Below, one piece after another: positions 49,118 through 58,341 of a stretch of DNA of 64,000 nt. Both the position numbers and the translations under genes were made by a program. The notes under the pieces were generated by a model that worked only from the letters and a program-made list of their open reading frames with translations, searched no databases and was not told the DNA's origin. Source of the DNA: Escherichia ruysiae (GTDB lineage Bacteria > Pseudomonadota > Gammaproteobacteria > Enterobacterales > Enterobacteriaceae); assembly GCF_902498915.1 (NCBI RefSeq), contig NZ_CABVLQ010000001.1. The stretch is one strand, 5' to 3'. Position 1 is the stretch's first letter; the number at the start of each line of letters is the position of its first letter.

Positions 49118-50425
49118 TGAACCGCCCCGGGTTTCCTGGAGAGTGTTTTATCTGTGAACTCAGGCTGCCAGATCATCATTTCCGATGGAAGCATAATAAG
49201 CTTTTTCTGCTTCTGCCGGTGGGATATGGCCCAGCCTTTCCAGCAATCGTCGATTGTTATACCAGTCCACCCACGTGAGTGTGGCCAGCTCCACTTCTGT
49301 CCGGTTTTTCCAGCTCTTACGGTGTATTACCTCCGCTTTGTAAAGGCCCTTGATGATCTCTGCCATCGCGTTGTCATACGAGTCACCAGTACTCCCTGTT
49401 GATGCCAGCAGTTTTGCTTCTTTTAGTCGCGCCTTATAGGCCAGTGACACATACTGAGAGCCTTTATCGCTGTAATGGATGGTGCCAGACGGACGACGGG
49501 CCCACAACGCCTGCTCCAGTGCATCCAGCACGAATGTCGTTTCCATAGACGATGAGACTCGTCACCACACGATGTATCCGGCAAACACATCAATGATGAA
49601 CGCCACATAGACGAAGCCCTGCCATGTGCTGACGTAAGTAAAATCAGCCACCCACGGCTGGTCAGGTCGTTCTGCCACGAACTGACGGTTTACGCGGTCA
49701 CCTGCGGCAACGGTTTTCCGGCTGACGGTCGTGCGGACCTTTTTACCCCGGAGAACACCGACAAGTCCCATAACCGCCATGAGGCGCGCCACTGTACATC
49801 TGGCCACCCTGATTCCTTCCCGTAACAACTGGCGCCAGACTTTACGCACACCGTACACCTGATGATTTTCATCGTATACGCGCTGTATCTCTCTCTTCAG
49901 CCAGTCATCGTGCTGCGCACGGGCACTGCGTTTATCAGGATGATGTCCTGTTGCTGACAGTGGTAATACGTTGACGGGGCAATATGCAGTTCACTGCATA
50001 CCGGTCCGACCCCGTACTGCTCACGCAGCTTATCCAGCAGGGCATTATTTTTTCCAGAGGCGGTCGAACTCCGCCTTCGCAAAATAAGCGGAAGCCTGGC
50101 GAAGGATATCGTTACTGCGGCGCAGTTCACGATTTTCACGCTCCAGCTCTTTCAGACGCTGACGTTCAGCGGTGGTGAGCCCTCCATCACCGCCCCCGGT
50201 ATCCCGCTCATGCTGGCGAACCCAGACACGCAGAGTCTCCGGCGTACAGCCAATCTTTGGAGCAATGGAACAAATTGTCGCCCATTGTGAGTCATATTCG
50301 CCCTGACTTTCCAGAACCATACGGACTGCCCGTTGACGGACTTCGGGGGAAAAACGAGTATTTTTAGTCATCCTGTTTACCTCTTTCTCAGGAAGTTTAG
50401 TCTCCAGGATTCCCGGGGCGGTTCA
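49118..50425 (-). mobile_element. IS629 (copy C), OrfA intact, OrfB broken
   Basis: A 1308-bp IS629 on the minus strand. OrfA (50045-50371) is complete, 108 residues, starting MTKNTRFSPEVRQRAVRM. OrfB has lost a base in CAACAGGACATC (CAACAGCGACATC in copy A) and carries the same TGA after the GYIVW segment as copy A. Neither OrfB nor the OrfAB fusion can therefore be made in full. Confidence 0.92.
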
Positions 50426-50476
50426 GTTCAGAACACAAGCACATTCAACAATACGTCAGGACTATTGATTTCATAA

Positions 50477-50659
50477 CAGCGAATACAATTTTTTACTGTT
50501 TATAATGGCTACCTGTGTTGGACGGGGATACCAGTTCAACCGAAAACGCCAGAGGAGGGGATTACCCGCTGGCAGGGTAAATCTGTGGTTTTTGATGCCA
50601 GCTATAACGTGTTTGACGATAAAGTATTACGAAAGAACTTTAATGAGTTCATGGAGTAA
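50477..50659 (+). pseudogene. C-terminal coding remnant next to IS629 copy C
   Basis: An open frame between a TAA at 50474 and a TAA at 50657 reads FFTVYNGYLCWTGIPVQPKT, then PEEGITRWQGKSVVFDASYN, and looks like the last 60 residues of a real protein cut off near the IS629 insertion. No start codon is well placed. I could not identify the parent gene. Confidence 0.4.
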
Positions 50660-50715
50660 TTCGTTAAAGTAATTTACAACGCTATCCTTTTGCAAAGGAA
50701 ACTTTCAGAAAATAA

Positions 50716-50736
50716 CCCCAGGGTAATCACCTGGGG
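50716..50736 (-). terminator. rho-independent terminator of the TPR gene
   Basis: The perfect 7-bp stem CCCCAGG/CCTGGGG with a 7-nt loop is followed on the minus strand by TTATTTT. It lies about 65 bp downstream of the TPR gene stop at 50803. Confidence 0.7.
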
Positions 50737-50802
50737 AAGGAACACAGTGTTATTATTGGATAATAAATTATTACTTGTTTTAAAGTTACACTAATGCAAT
50801 AT

Positions 50803-51846
50803 CTACTGATACTGGATGCTTGAATGTTTCATCCCTGCTGCGGAAAAGGGCAATATCCAGGGCCAGATATATTCACCGTTCATATTTCTGCATTTCTGTA
50901 CAATTTCCTCAGAAAGTGTCTTGTCAATTCTTTTCCACAGGTGCTCCTGCTGTCTTAAAATACTTTCGCATATTTCGAAATCATCTTCCTGAATCAGCAT
51001 TTCGGCGCATTTAATGATTTCTGATCGTTCATGCAGCACGGAGGAATGGTTATAGAGCCAGTTTACAAACAGCAATGCTTCCGGATATTGTCCCCATAAT
51101 GGTGAGTATGTTGCATAGTAATCTTCTGCCGTATCCAGAGAGCCGGAGAAGTCATGCCACACAGCAAGTGGAAATGGATGCAGATTTCCGCACAGCATTT
51201 CTGCGATGTAAGTGTTTGTGGCAAAGCCATGGCGAAAAGCTGTGGCGGCCTTAACATGTTCCCCGTTCAGAAAATGCAGGAGACCGAGTTCATACCAGTA
51301 AGGTGAAAATTCATCAGCATGCTCTTTCAGTACACTGAAGGCTCGCTCATGATCGCCGGTGCGTAACAGCTCTGAACCCAACAACCAGCGAGCCCCCTGA
51401 TTATCTTCAGGATTGTATGCCAGTATTTTATCAGTGAGCATAACCGCATCCTGATGGCGCTGTAAGTGCACATTTGCGAGAATTGCTGCATAAAGCGCGC
51501 GCAGATAAGGCCGGTTTTCGGGATGCATCCAGATTATTTCACCACAGAAACTTTCCGGGATGATACGATTACCTGCCGCCAGTCCTTTAAGAGCGGCGTT
51601 CAGTGCCTTACGCGGGGCATTCTGTTCCAGAAATGCATATGCCAGATGAGCGTGTATATCAATAAAGTCCGGCTCCCGTTGAGCAAGGCGTCGGAGTTTG
51701 TTGATGTAACTCGTCTCGCTGATTTCATCAGCGTCGTATGCATCAAGCACTTCTTCAAACTCCCCCAGCAATGGGCCAAACCAGGTATCCGGAAATACGA
51801 AATAACCCTTGTTATCGTGCACTTCAAAGCATAATCTATCGTTCAT
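50803..51846 (-). CDS. TPR-repeat protein of unknown function
   Basis: The start is taken at the ATG for MNDRLCFEVHDNKGYF (51846); a longer reading from 51927 adds 27 residues without a better ribosome site. The 347-residue cytoplasmic protein is built of helical pairs typical of tetratricopeptide repeats: HAHLAYAFLEQNAPRKALNA, LANVHLQRHQDAVMLTDKIL, ARWLLGSELLRTGDHERAFS and YELGLLHFLNGEHVKAATAF. TPR proteins mediate protein-protein contacts. Codon use is E. coli-like. It is convergent to nothing and lies between IS629 copy C and the integrase; its partner is unknown. Confidence 0.8.
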   Translation of the reverse strand: MNDRLCFEVHDNKGYFVFPDTWFGPLLGEFEEVLDAYDADEISETSYINKLRRLAQREPDFIDIHAHLAYAFLEQNAPRKALNAALKGLAAGNRIIPESFCGEIIWMHPENRPYLRALYAAILANVHLQRHQDAVMLTDKILAYNPEDNQGARWLLGSELLRTGDHERAFSVLKEHADEFSPYWYELGLLHFLNGEHVKAATAFRHGFATNTYIAEMLCGNLHPFPLAVWHDFSGSLDTAEDYYATYSPLWGQYPEALLFVNWLYNHSSVLHERSEIIKCAEMLIQEDDFEICESILRQQEHLWKRIDKTLSEEIVQKCRNMNGEYIWPWILPFSAAGMKHSSIQYQ

Positions 51847-52185
51847 TTCTGAGCCTGTAAAACATGTGGTGATATAGTCTGAGAGCATAAAAGTTGAGAT
51901 TCTGTGTATCAAGTCCTGTCTTGGCACCGAATGAATATTGCTTACGAAGCCCCTTCATGCTTTCCTTGAGAACAATAATTTTATCTTTATGTGAATCTCA
52001 TTTTTTATAATGATGTCAGATGATTGAAATGCTAAATTATATCTGAATCAACTTTTCCTTTGCTAAAGGTATCGAAATAACTGCAAGGCTGTATTTTGTA
52101 ATTGCCAATTTAAAAATGTCAATTTGCTTTTAATTATGTTTTTGTAATAAGTTTGAAGACGCAAAAAAATAATATAATAACAAAA
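51847..52185. other. AT-rich spacer between integrase and TPR gene
   Basis: About 340 bp with no gene. It must contain the promoter of the TPR gene (read leftward) and it borders the integrase terminator. It is strongly AT-rich, with no clear -35/-10 pair identified by eye. Confidence 0.4.
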
Positions 52186-52212
52186 ATCCTCCAGCCTTGT
52201 AGGCCAGAGGAT
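52186..52212 (-). terminator. rho-independent terminator of the integrase gene
   Basis: On the minus strand an 11-bp stem (ATCCTCTGGCC paired with GGCTGGAGGAT, two G-U pairs, 5-nt loop) is followed by TTTTTGTT. It lies about 45 bp after the integrase stop. Confidence 0.85.
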
Positions 52213-52256
52213 AAAATACTTAATTGAGGAAAATATCAGGGAAAAGTATTTCTGAC

Positions 52257-53441
52257 TTAACTTTCCCGGCTGGAGAGTGAATCAATGTAATCAGCGTACC
52301 ATTGCATCATTTCACGGCGGCCATCGAGATACAGGGCATGATTATAGGTACCCCTGATGGAATTTTTATCCACATGAGCTAACTGCATTTCAATCCAGGC
52401 GGAATTAAAGCCTTGTTCATGCAGAATTGTACTCATGGTGTGTCTGAAACCGTGCCCTGTGAGTCTTCCCTTATATCCAAGTAATTCAATTACTTGGTTA
52501 ATGCTTTCCTTACTAATTGGTTTGCGGGGATCATTTCTACCGATAAAGACTAGGGGATGATGTTTTGAGATTGGTTCAAGCTGCTTAAATAGCATAATGA
52601 CCTGCTCAGAGAGCGGCACAATATGAGGTCGCTTCATCTTCATTACTTCTGCCGGGATCTCCCACAATTTTGTCTCAAAATCGATATCTTCCCAGCGTGC
52701 AAAACGCAGTTCTTGTGTTCGTACGCCGGTTAACATAATGATCTGAGTAGCTGTCTTAGTGATTATACTTCCGGTATAACCCGCCAGATCGTTGAGGAAG
52801 TGGGGAAGTTCATTAGCAGTAAGAAAGGGAAAATGTACTTTTTTCGGTGTAGCTAAAGCACTGGCAAGATCGGGGGCTGGGTTATAGTCTGCCCGGCCAG
52901 TAACAATTGCATAGCGGAACACCTCACCACAGCGCTGGCGGACCTTGCGCATTTTCTCCAGAGCTCCACGTTTTTCCATTTTACGCAGTGCTTCCAGTAA
53001 CTCCATTGGTTTGATTTCGGCAATAGGGCGCTTGCCAATGTAGGGAAAAATGTCTTTTTCAAAGGTATCAATGATTTCATCACGATAGCGTAATGACCAC
53101 CGATCAGCTTTTGACTGGTGCCATTCGCGAGCAATAGCCTCGAACGTATTTTTCAGACTCATTTGCTGCGCGATTTTTTCTTCCTTTTTTGCCTCCCCTG
53201 GATCGCCTCCAGCAGCGAGGAGTTTCCTGGCTTCACTGCGTTTCTCGCGAGCATCGGCTAGCGTTACATCGGGGTATACGCCAATAGAAAGCATCTTTTC
53301 TTTACCAGCAAAGCGGTACTTCATGCGCCAGTATTTAGAACCATTAGTGTTAATCAGTAGATACATACCGCCGCCATCAGCAAGCTTATAGGGTTTGTCT
53401 TTGGGTTTTGCGGTTTTCACTTTGATATCGGTTAATGCCAT
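52257..53441 (-). CDS. P4-type tyrosine integrase of the selC island
   Basis: The 394-residue tyrosine recombinase integrates and excises the island at selC. The N-terminal DUF4102-type arm-binding region (LTDIKVKTAKPKDKPYKLAD, KYWRMKYRFAGKEKMLSIGV) is followed by the core-binding domain and the catalytic domain with Arg in TGVRTQELRFARWEDIDF (about residue 239), His-x-x-Arg in GHGFRHTMST (about 327-331), and the Tyr nucleophile in GTYNHALY (about 364). All catalytic residues are present, so the island may still be mobile. The gene starts about 300 bp from selC and reads away from it. Confidence 0.95.
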   Translation of the reverse strand: MALTDIKVKTAKPKDKPYKLADGGGMYLLINTNGSKYWRMKYRFAGKEKMLSIGVYPDVTLADAREKRSEARKLLAAGGDPGEAKKEEKIAQQMSLKNTFEAIAREWHQSKADRWSLRYRDEIIDTFEKDIFPYIGKRPIAEIKPMELLEALRKMEKRGALEKMRKVRQRCGEVFRYAIVTGRADYNPAPDLASALATPKKVHFPFLTANELPHFLNDLAGYTGSIITKTATQIIMLTGVRTQELRFARWEDIDFETKLWEIPAEVMKMKRPHIVPLSEQVIMLFKQLEPISKHHPLVFIGRNDPRKPISKESINQVIELLGYKGRLTGHGFRHTMSTILHEQGFNSAWIEMQLAHVDKNSIRGTYNHALYLDGRREMMQWYADYIDSLSSRES

Positions 53442-53740
53442 GACATCCTCCGGCTTTTGATGAATTCATGTTCCTGAGGGGGATTTCTGCCAGTAACTAA
53501 CCTGATACCCCCAATACACCCCTTGTATAACAAAGATATTGTTAAAAGCCGTTGTTATGTATCACATTTTTCCTATTATGGGGGTGCTTGTATTTCAATA
53601 GGAAATAACACCCCCTAAAGTACCCCCAAAAGAAACTTGATATGGGGTGAAGTAGGTTGACCTCAGGATACAAATAAATACTGATATACAAGGGATTAGA
53701 AGAGATTTATTGACATTGGGAGAGTTCAGAAGAGGTAAAC
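53442..53740. promoter_or_regulatory. integrase leader and island end at selC
   Basis: About 300 bp between the integrase start and the selC 3' end. A stretch rich in GGGGGT/ACCCCC motifs (about 53505-53630, several copies of TACCCCC or its complement) could be arm-type or excisionase binding sites near the attachment site; this is inferred from position and repetition. The crossover site itself is expected within the selC 3' end. Confidence 0.4.
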
Positions 53741-53835
53741 TGGCGGAAGATCACAGGAGTCGAACCTGCCCGGGACCGCTGGCGGCCCCAACTGGATTTG
53801 AAGTCCAGCCGCCTCACCGGAGACGACGATCTTCC
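53741..53835 (-). tRNA. selC: tRNA-Sec (selenocysteine, anticodon UCA)
   Basis: The 95-nt gene on the minus strand begins GGAAGATCGTCGTC and ends with the encoded CCA (GATCTTCCGCCA), with the long acceptor stem and long variable arm typical of tRNA-Sec. The anticodon loop CTTCAAA contains TCA. It reads UGA codons as selenocysteine with SelB. The 3' end is the classical integration target of P4-like phages and pathogenicity islands, including the one to its left here. Confidence 0.98.
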
Positions 53836-53866
53836 GCGCCTCGATTGCTACATGGAGGCGGGGCGC

Positions 53867-53895
53867 ATTATAGCTAGTTCCTCGCCTTATCACAT
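53867..53895 (-). promoter_or_regulatory. selC promoter
   Basis: On the minus strand a perfect TATAAT (53867-53872) is followed by a G/C-rich discriminator (GCGCCCCGCC), as at stable-RNA promoters. The -35 region, about TGTGAT 17 bp upstream, is weak. The start would lie about 25-30 bases before the mature tRNA. Confidence 0.65.
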
Positions 53896-54140
53896 CCCCC
53901 ATCACACTTTTTTCCGTATCGTTTCGTCTTGCCATGATCCCTTTCACAGAAACCTTCAGCAAATCCATAAGTTACATTTTGGCGCTACCGCGATCACAGA
54001 AAACAAGAAACGTAAGTTGATAACAAAAAATAGCAATATCCGCACTCTTAAGGATGGTTTACTTTCGGGCTGTCTGACTGGCGCCTTCTTCACTTGTCAT
54101 GCATGCGGTAACTAAAATTTCAGAACGAAAGGAACGGATT
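53896..54140. other. selC-yicI spacer, no yicJ
   Basis: About 250 bp without a supported gene separate the selC promoter from yicI. In K-12 the symporter gene yicJ occupies this place as the upstream partner of yicI. No part of yicJ is recognisable here. Confidence 0.6.
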
Positions 54141-56459
54141 ATGAAAATCAGCGATGGAAACTGGCTTATTCAACCTGGTCTTAATTTGATTCACCCCATC
54201 CAGGTTTTTGATGTTGAGCACCGGGGAAAGGAGATGGTGGTTTATGCCGCGCCGCGTGATGTGCGGGAGCGTACCTGGCAGTTGGATACGCCGCTGTTTA
54301 CGCTGCGCTTTTTTTCACCTCAGGAAGGTGTGGTTGGCGTGCGGATTGAGCATTTTCAAGGGGCGCTGGATAGCGGTCCGCATTACCCGATTAATGTGTT
54401 GCATGACGTTCCGGTGGAGATGCAAAACACGAGTGAATATGCCGAGCTGAAGAGCGGTAATTTGAGTGTTCGCGTTACCAAAGGGGAATTCTGGTCGCTC
54501 GATTTTCTGCGCAATGGTGTGCGCATTACCGGTAGCCAGTTGAAAAATAACGGCTATATACAGGATACCAACACCAACCGTAGCTACATGTTTGAGCGGT
54601 TGGATCTCGGTGTCGGTGAAACGGTATACGGTCTGGGGGAACGCTTCACTGCGCTGGTGCGTAACGGTCAGACGGTGGAAACCTGGAACCGTGATGGCGG
54701 AACCAGCACCGAACAGGCGTACAAAAACATCCCGTTCTATATCACCAACCGTGGCTACGGTGTGCTGGTTAATCATCCGCAGTGCGTCTCGTTTGAAGTG
54801 GGATCGGAGAAAGTCTCCAAAGTACAGTTCAGCGTTGAGGGTGAATATCTCGAATACTTTGTTATCGATGGCCCGACGCCGAAAGCGGTGCTCGATCGTT
54901 ATACCCGTTTTACCGGGCGTCCGGCGTTGCCGCCAGCATGGTCCTTTGGTTTGTGGTTAACGACTTCATTTACCACTAATTATGATGAAGCAACGGTAAA
55001 CAGCTTTATCGACGGCATGGCGGAACGGAATCTGCCTCTACATGTTTTCCACTTCGACTGTTTCTGGATGAAAGCTTTCCAGTGGTGCGATTTTGAGTGG
55101 GATCCGGTAACTTTCCCTGACCCGGAAGGGATGATCCGCCGCCTGAAAGCGAAAGGGCTGAAAATCTGCGTCTGGATTAACCCCTATATAGGGCAAAAAT
55201 CCCCGGTATTTAAAGAGTTGCAAGAGAAAGGATATTTACTCAAACACCCGGACGGCTCGTTATGGCAATGGGATAAATGGCAGCCAGGCCTGGCGATTTA
55301 TGACTTTACCAACCCAGATGCCTGCAAATGGTACGCCGATAAACTGAAAGGCCTGGTAGCGATGGGCGTCGATTGCTTTAAGACCGACTTTGGCGAACGT
55401 ATTCCAACAGACGTTCAGTGGTTTGACGGTTCCGATCCGCAGAAAATGCATAACCATTATGCATACATCTACAACGAACTGGTGTGGAACGTGCTCAAGG
55501 AAACCGTCGGCGAGGAAGAAGCCGTCTTGTTTGCCCGCTCGGCCTCCGTCGGTGCGCAGAAATTCCCGGTACACTGGGGCGGCGACTGTTACGCTAACTA
55601 CGAATCAATGGCGGAAAGCCTGCGCGGTGGTTTATCTATCGGCCTTTCTGGGTTTGGTTTCTGGAGCCACGATATCGGTGGCTTTGAGAATACCGCTCCG
55701 GCACACGTTTACAAACGCTGGTGCGCATTTGGTTTGCTCTCCAGCCATAGCCGTTTACATGGCAGCAAATCTTATCGTGTGCCGTGGGCTTATGATGATG
55801 AATCCTGCGATGTCGTGCGCCATTTCACTCAGCTTAAATGCCGTATGATGCCGTATCTGTACCGCGAAGCCGCTCGTGCTAACGCGCTGGGTACGCCGAT
55901 GATGCGCGCAATGGTGATGGAGTTCCCGGACGATCCGGCCTGTGATTATCTTGACCGTCAATACATGTTGGGCGACAGCGTGATGGTTGCGCCAGTGTTC
56001 TCTGAAGTGGGCGATGTACAGTTTTATCTGCCAGAAGGTCGCTGGACGCATCTGTGGCATAACGATGAAACAGAAGGCAGCCGTTGGCATAAACAGCAGC
56101 ATGATTTTCTTAGTTTGCCGGTTTACGTGCGTGACAACACCTTACTGGCGCTGGGGAACAATGACCAACGCCCCGACTACGCGTGGCATGAAGGCACGGC
56201 TTTCCAGCTTTTTAATCTGCAAGACGGGCATGAAGCTGTCTGTGAAGTGCCCGCCGCCGATGGTTCGGTGATCTTCACCCTGAAAGCGGCGCGTACTGGC
56301 AATACGATTACCGTGACAGGCGCGGGCGAGGCGAAGAACTGGACACTGTGCTTGCGTAATATTGCGAAAGTAAATGGTTTGCAAGGCGGTTCGCAGGCTG
56401 AAAGTGACTTGGGCGTGGTGGTGACGCCTCAAGGGAATGCGCTGACAATTACGTTGTAA
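54141..56459 (+). CDS. yicI: alpha-xylosidase YicI (GH31)
   Basis: YicI hydrolyses alpha-xylosides such as isoprimeverose in the cytoplasm. The 772-residue product starting MKISDGNWLIQPGLNLIHPI matches K-12 YicI in length and sequence. The GH31 catalytic nucleophile region KTDFGERIP is present, as is the acid/base loop region around FWSHDIGGFE. ATG 54141 is preceded by AAAGGAA; an upstream in-frame ATG at 54099 is rejected. Its usual transporter partner yicJ is absent, so xyloside uptake would need another route. Confidence 0.98.
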   Translation: MKISDGNWLIQPGLNLIHPIQVFDVEHRGKEMVVYAAPRDVRERTWQLDTPLFTLRFFSPQEGVVGVRIEHFQGALDSGPHYPINVLHDVPVEMQNTSEYAELKSGNLSVRVTKGEFWSLDFLRNGVRITGSQLKNNGYIQDTNTNRSYMFERLDLGVGETVYGLGERFTALVRNGQTVETWNRDGGTSTEQAYKNIPFYITNRGYGVLVNHPQCVSFEVGSEKVSKVQFSVEGEYLEYFVIDGPTPKAVLDRYTRFTGRPALPPAWSFGLWLTTSFTTNYDEATVNSFIDGMAERNLPLHVFHFDCFWMKAFQWCDFEWDPVTFPDPEGMIRRLKAKGLKICVWINPYIGQKSPVFKELQEKGYLLKHPDGSLWQWDKWQPGLAIYDFTNPDACKWYADKLKGLVAMGVDCFKTDFGERIPTDVQWFDGSDPQKMHNHYAYIYNELVWNVLKETVGEEEAVLFARSASVGAQKFPVHWGGDCYANYESMAESLRGGLSIGLSGFGFWSHDIGGFENTAPAHVYKRWCAFGLLSSHSRLHGSKSYRVPWAYDDESCDVVRHFTQLKCRMMPYLYREAARANALGTPMMRAMVMEFPDDPACDYLDRQYMLGDSVMVAPVFSEVGDVQFYLPEGRWTHLWHNDETEGSRWHKQQHDFLSLPVYVRDNTLLALGNNDQRPDYAWHEGTAFQLFNLQDGHEAVCEVPAADGSVIFTLKAARTGNTITVTGAGEAKNWTLCLRNIAKVNGLQGGSQAESDLGVVVTPQGNALTITL

Positions 56460-56473
56460 TTTATTGAAGGAAT

Positions 56474-56500
56474 GCCGGGTACGGCTATGTCGTGCCCGGC
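56474..56500. terminator. bidirectional terminator between yicI and yicH
   Basis: A 10-bp stem (GCCGGGTACG paired with CGTGCCCGGC, 7-nt loop) lies between the two convergent stops. A short T run (ATTGATTTTT) follows on the plus side. Confidence 0.7.
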
Positions 56501-56511
56501 GAGATTGATTT

Positions 56512-58221
56512 TTACTGCACTGGCTCCGTTGACGTGACTTCGCCACTGGAAACTACGCCAGCATTCATGGTTTGGGTTACCTGCTGCTTTTCAGCGTTCA
56601 CAGCATGGAGTTGTCCATTAACCGTGGGTTTTAGCGGTACATCGGTCTGGATATCGCCGCTGGCGGTGAGCTGAATATTGCCATCGCCCGTAATAGGTAA
56701 CTCTGGCCATCCCCACTGTTGCAAAATGTTCATCGGCACACCGCGTCCGTTCAGGCTGATATGGGTCTGGCGCTGCGGCGTTTGTGAGACACTGGCAGTG
56801 GCTTCAAGAATGCCTTTCTCGGTAAACGCGCTAAGTTCGCTGATATTCACCGTGCTGCTATTGGCGGTTAGCGCCAGCGACGGACGACGAACGTCGACAC
56901 GATTGAACGTTGCGGCGGCGGCATTCAGGTTCGCCGTGCCACTCCACACCCCCCACTTATGCTCGGCAACCAGCGTCAGATTCGCGCCATAACCATCCAG
57001 CGCGGTGAGCTGCCACGGAAAGTCAGGGTCGATATCAATGATCAGGTTGCGGCTGGCGCTAAATCTCTTCAGTTGCAGAGTGTTTAACCAGGCGGGAGTT
57101 TGCTGCATCCACAACTGTTGCCAGTTTTTCGGCAAGGTAAATTCCAGCCCGACAATCGCTGCGTCGTCGAGGAGCAGCGTTTTTCCATCGCGTTGCCAGT
57201 TCCCTGACGTTCGTACCATTCCGCCTTCCCAACGGCTGGTAAACTGGCGAAGCGCGACGCCCTGTGGGGAAAACTCCGCGTTCATAATGGGGTCAAATAA
57301 ATGCAGCGAACCATAAATAAACTCGCTGGCGTTCATTGACAGCTTGCCTTCCTGCGTCTGCCAGTCATCTTTAATGAAGGTCATGTTGCGCAAGCTGAGA
57401 TCGAGGTCGGTCACCGCCCAGTCCGGACCTTGCAGGCGAGCGTCGATCACTTCAAGGCGGCCAATCTGCAACGACGGGACAGAGCGCAAAGGTGCAAAGA
57501 AATCGGTCAGAGATTTTTCGCTTTGCAGACGGATATCGGCCAGGCGCAGATTTTCTACCTGCCAGCTACCATCGGCATTACGCTGCGCATTACCGGTTAA
57601 TGAGCCACGGGCGATATCGGCGCCCAGATTCGTAAGCGTGACGCGATCGTTATCAATAGTGCCTTCAATCAGTACATTGGTAGCAGCAACATCGTTGAGC
57701 GACAGAGAGCCGGCACTGAACTGAATTTGAGCCTTCGTGCCCAGGACTTTACCGGCTTCCGGCGACCACGGAACGACGCCGCCATTTACTCGCTGTGCGC
57801 TGAGATTCCACTCGCTATTGGGACTGTTAAACGCCATATCACGCAGTTGCAGACGATCCGCTTTGAACGGTAACGGCGCGGTCTGGTCGGTGAGATTCAA
57901 CGTCCCGTTTTCCAGCAGGATAGTATCGACATGGCGTGGTTCGCTCAGTTGCCGACTACTTAGCGCAATATCGACACTTTTCGCCACCAGAGTGGCGGGT
58001 TGACCATCGCGACCGAATGTGACGTTCTCCAGCACGATATGAGATGGTGCGGAAAACCGGTGATCCATCGCTCCGAAGGTCAAATGATAGTCGCTATTCC
58101 TGGAAATCCATGCGCTGATATGCTCTGCTCCCCAGCGGGTTTGCAGAAGGAAATAGAGGCCAGCGATCGCCACGAATAGCGCGATGAAAATGTAGAGAAG
58201 CAGCTTCCCAATAAATTTCAT
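56512..58221 (-). CDS. yicH: AsmA-family inner-membrane protein YicH
   Basis: A 569-residue protein starting MKFIGKLLLYIFIALFVAIA, with one N-terminal membrane anchor and a long periplasmic beta-rich body, as in K-12 YicH. AsmA-like proteins are thought to carry phospholipids between the membranes, and YicH is one of the E. coli paralogues. An in-frame ATG 8 codons upstream is not used, by comparison with K-12. It is convergent with yicI. Confidence 0.96.
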   Translation of the reverse strand: MKFIGKLLLYIFIALFVAIAGLYFLLQTRWGAEHISAWISRNSDYHLTFGAMDHRFSAPSHIVLENVTFGRDGQPATLVAKSVDIALSSRQLSEPRHVDTILLENGTLNLTDQTAPLPFKADRLQLRDMAFNSPNSEWNLSAQRVNGGVVPWSPEAGKVLGTKAQIQFSAGSLSLNDVAATNVLIEGTIDNDRVTLTNLGADIARGSLTGNAQRNADGSWQVENLRLADIRLQSEKSLTDFFAPLRSVPSLQIGRLEVIDARLQGPDWAVTDLDLSLRNMTFIKDDWQTQEGKLSMNASEFIYGSLHLFDPIMNAEFSPQGVALRQFTSRWEGGMVRTSGNWQRDGKTLLLDDAAIVGLEFTLPKNWQQLWMQQTPAWLNTLQLKRFSASRNLIIDIDPDFPWQLTALDGYGANLTLVAEHKWGVWSGTANLNAAAATFNRVDVRRPSLALTANSSTVNISELSAFTEKGILEATASVSQTPQRQTHISLNGRGVPMNILQQWGWPELPITGDGNIQLTASGDIQTDVPLKPTVNGQLHAVNAEKQQVTQTMNAGVVSSGEVTSTEPVQ

Positions 58222-58341
58222 GGTCTTCCATCCCGTGAAATGCACATAAGGGAGTTATGCACGATTTACGCGCATTCCTCAAGGCGGGAATGGAGAAAGC
58301 GAGTGGCTACGACGGTAAAGAATTTTACCGCCGTGAGTGGA

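Noticed and set aside
53798..54115. Open frame across selC and its upstream region
   Set aside because: It runs antisense through the tRNA gene and promoter, and its product has no coding character.
54099..54140. Upstream in-frame ATG for yicI
   Set aside because: The K-12 product starts at the ATG at 54141, which has a better ribosome site; the 14 extra codons are not conserved.
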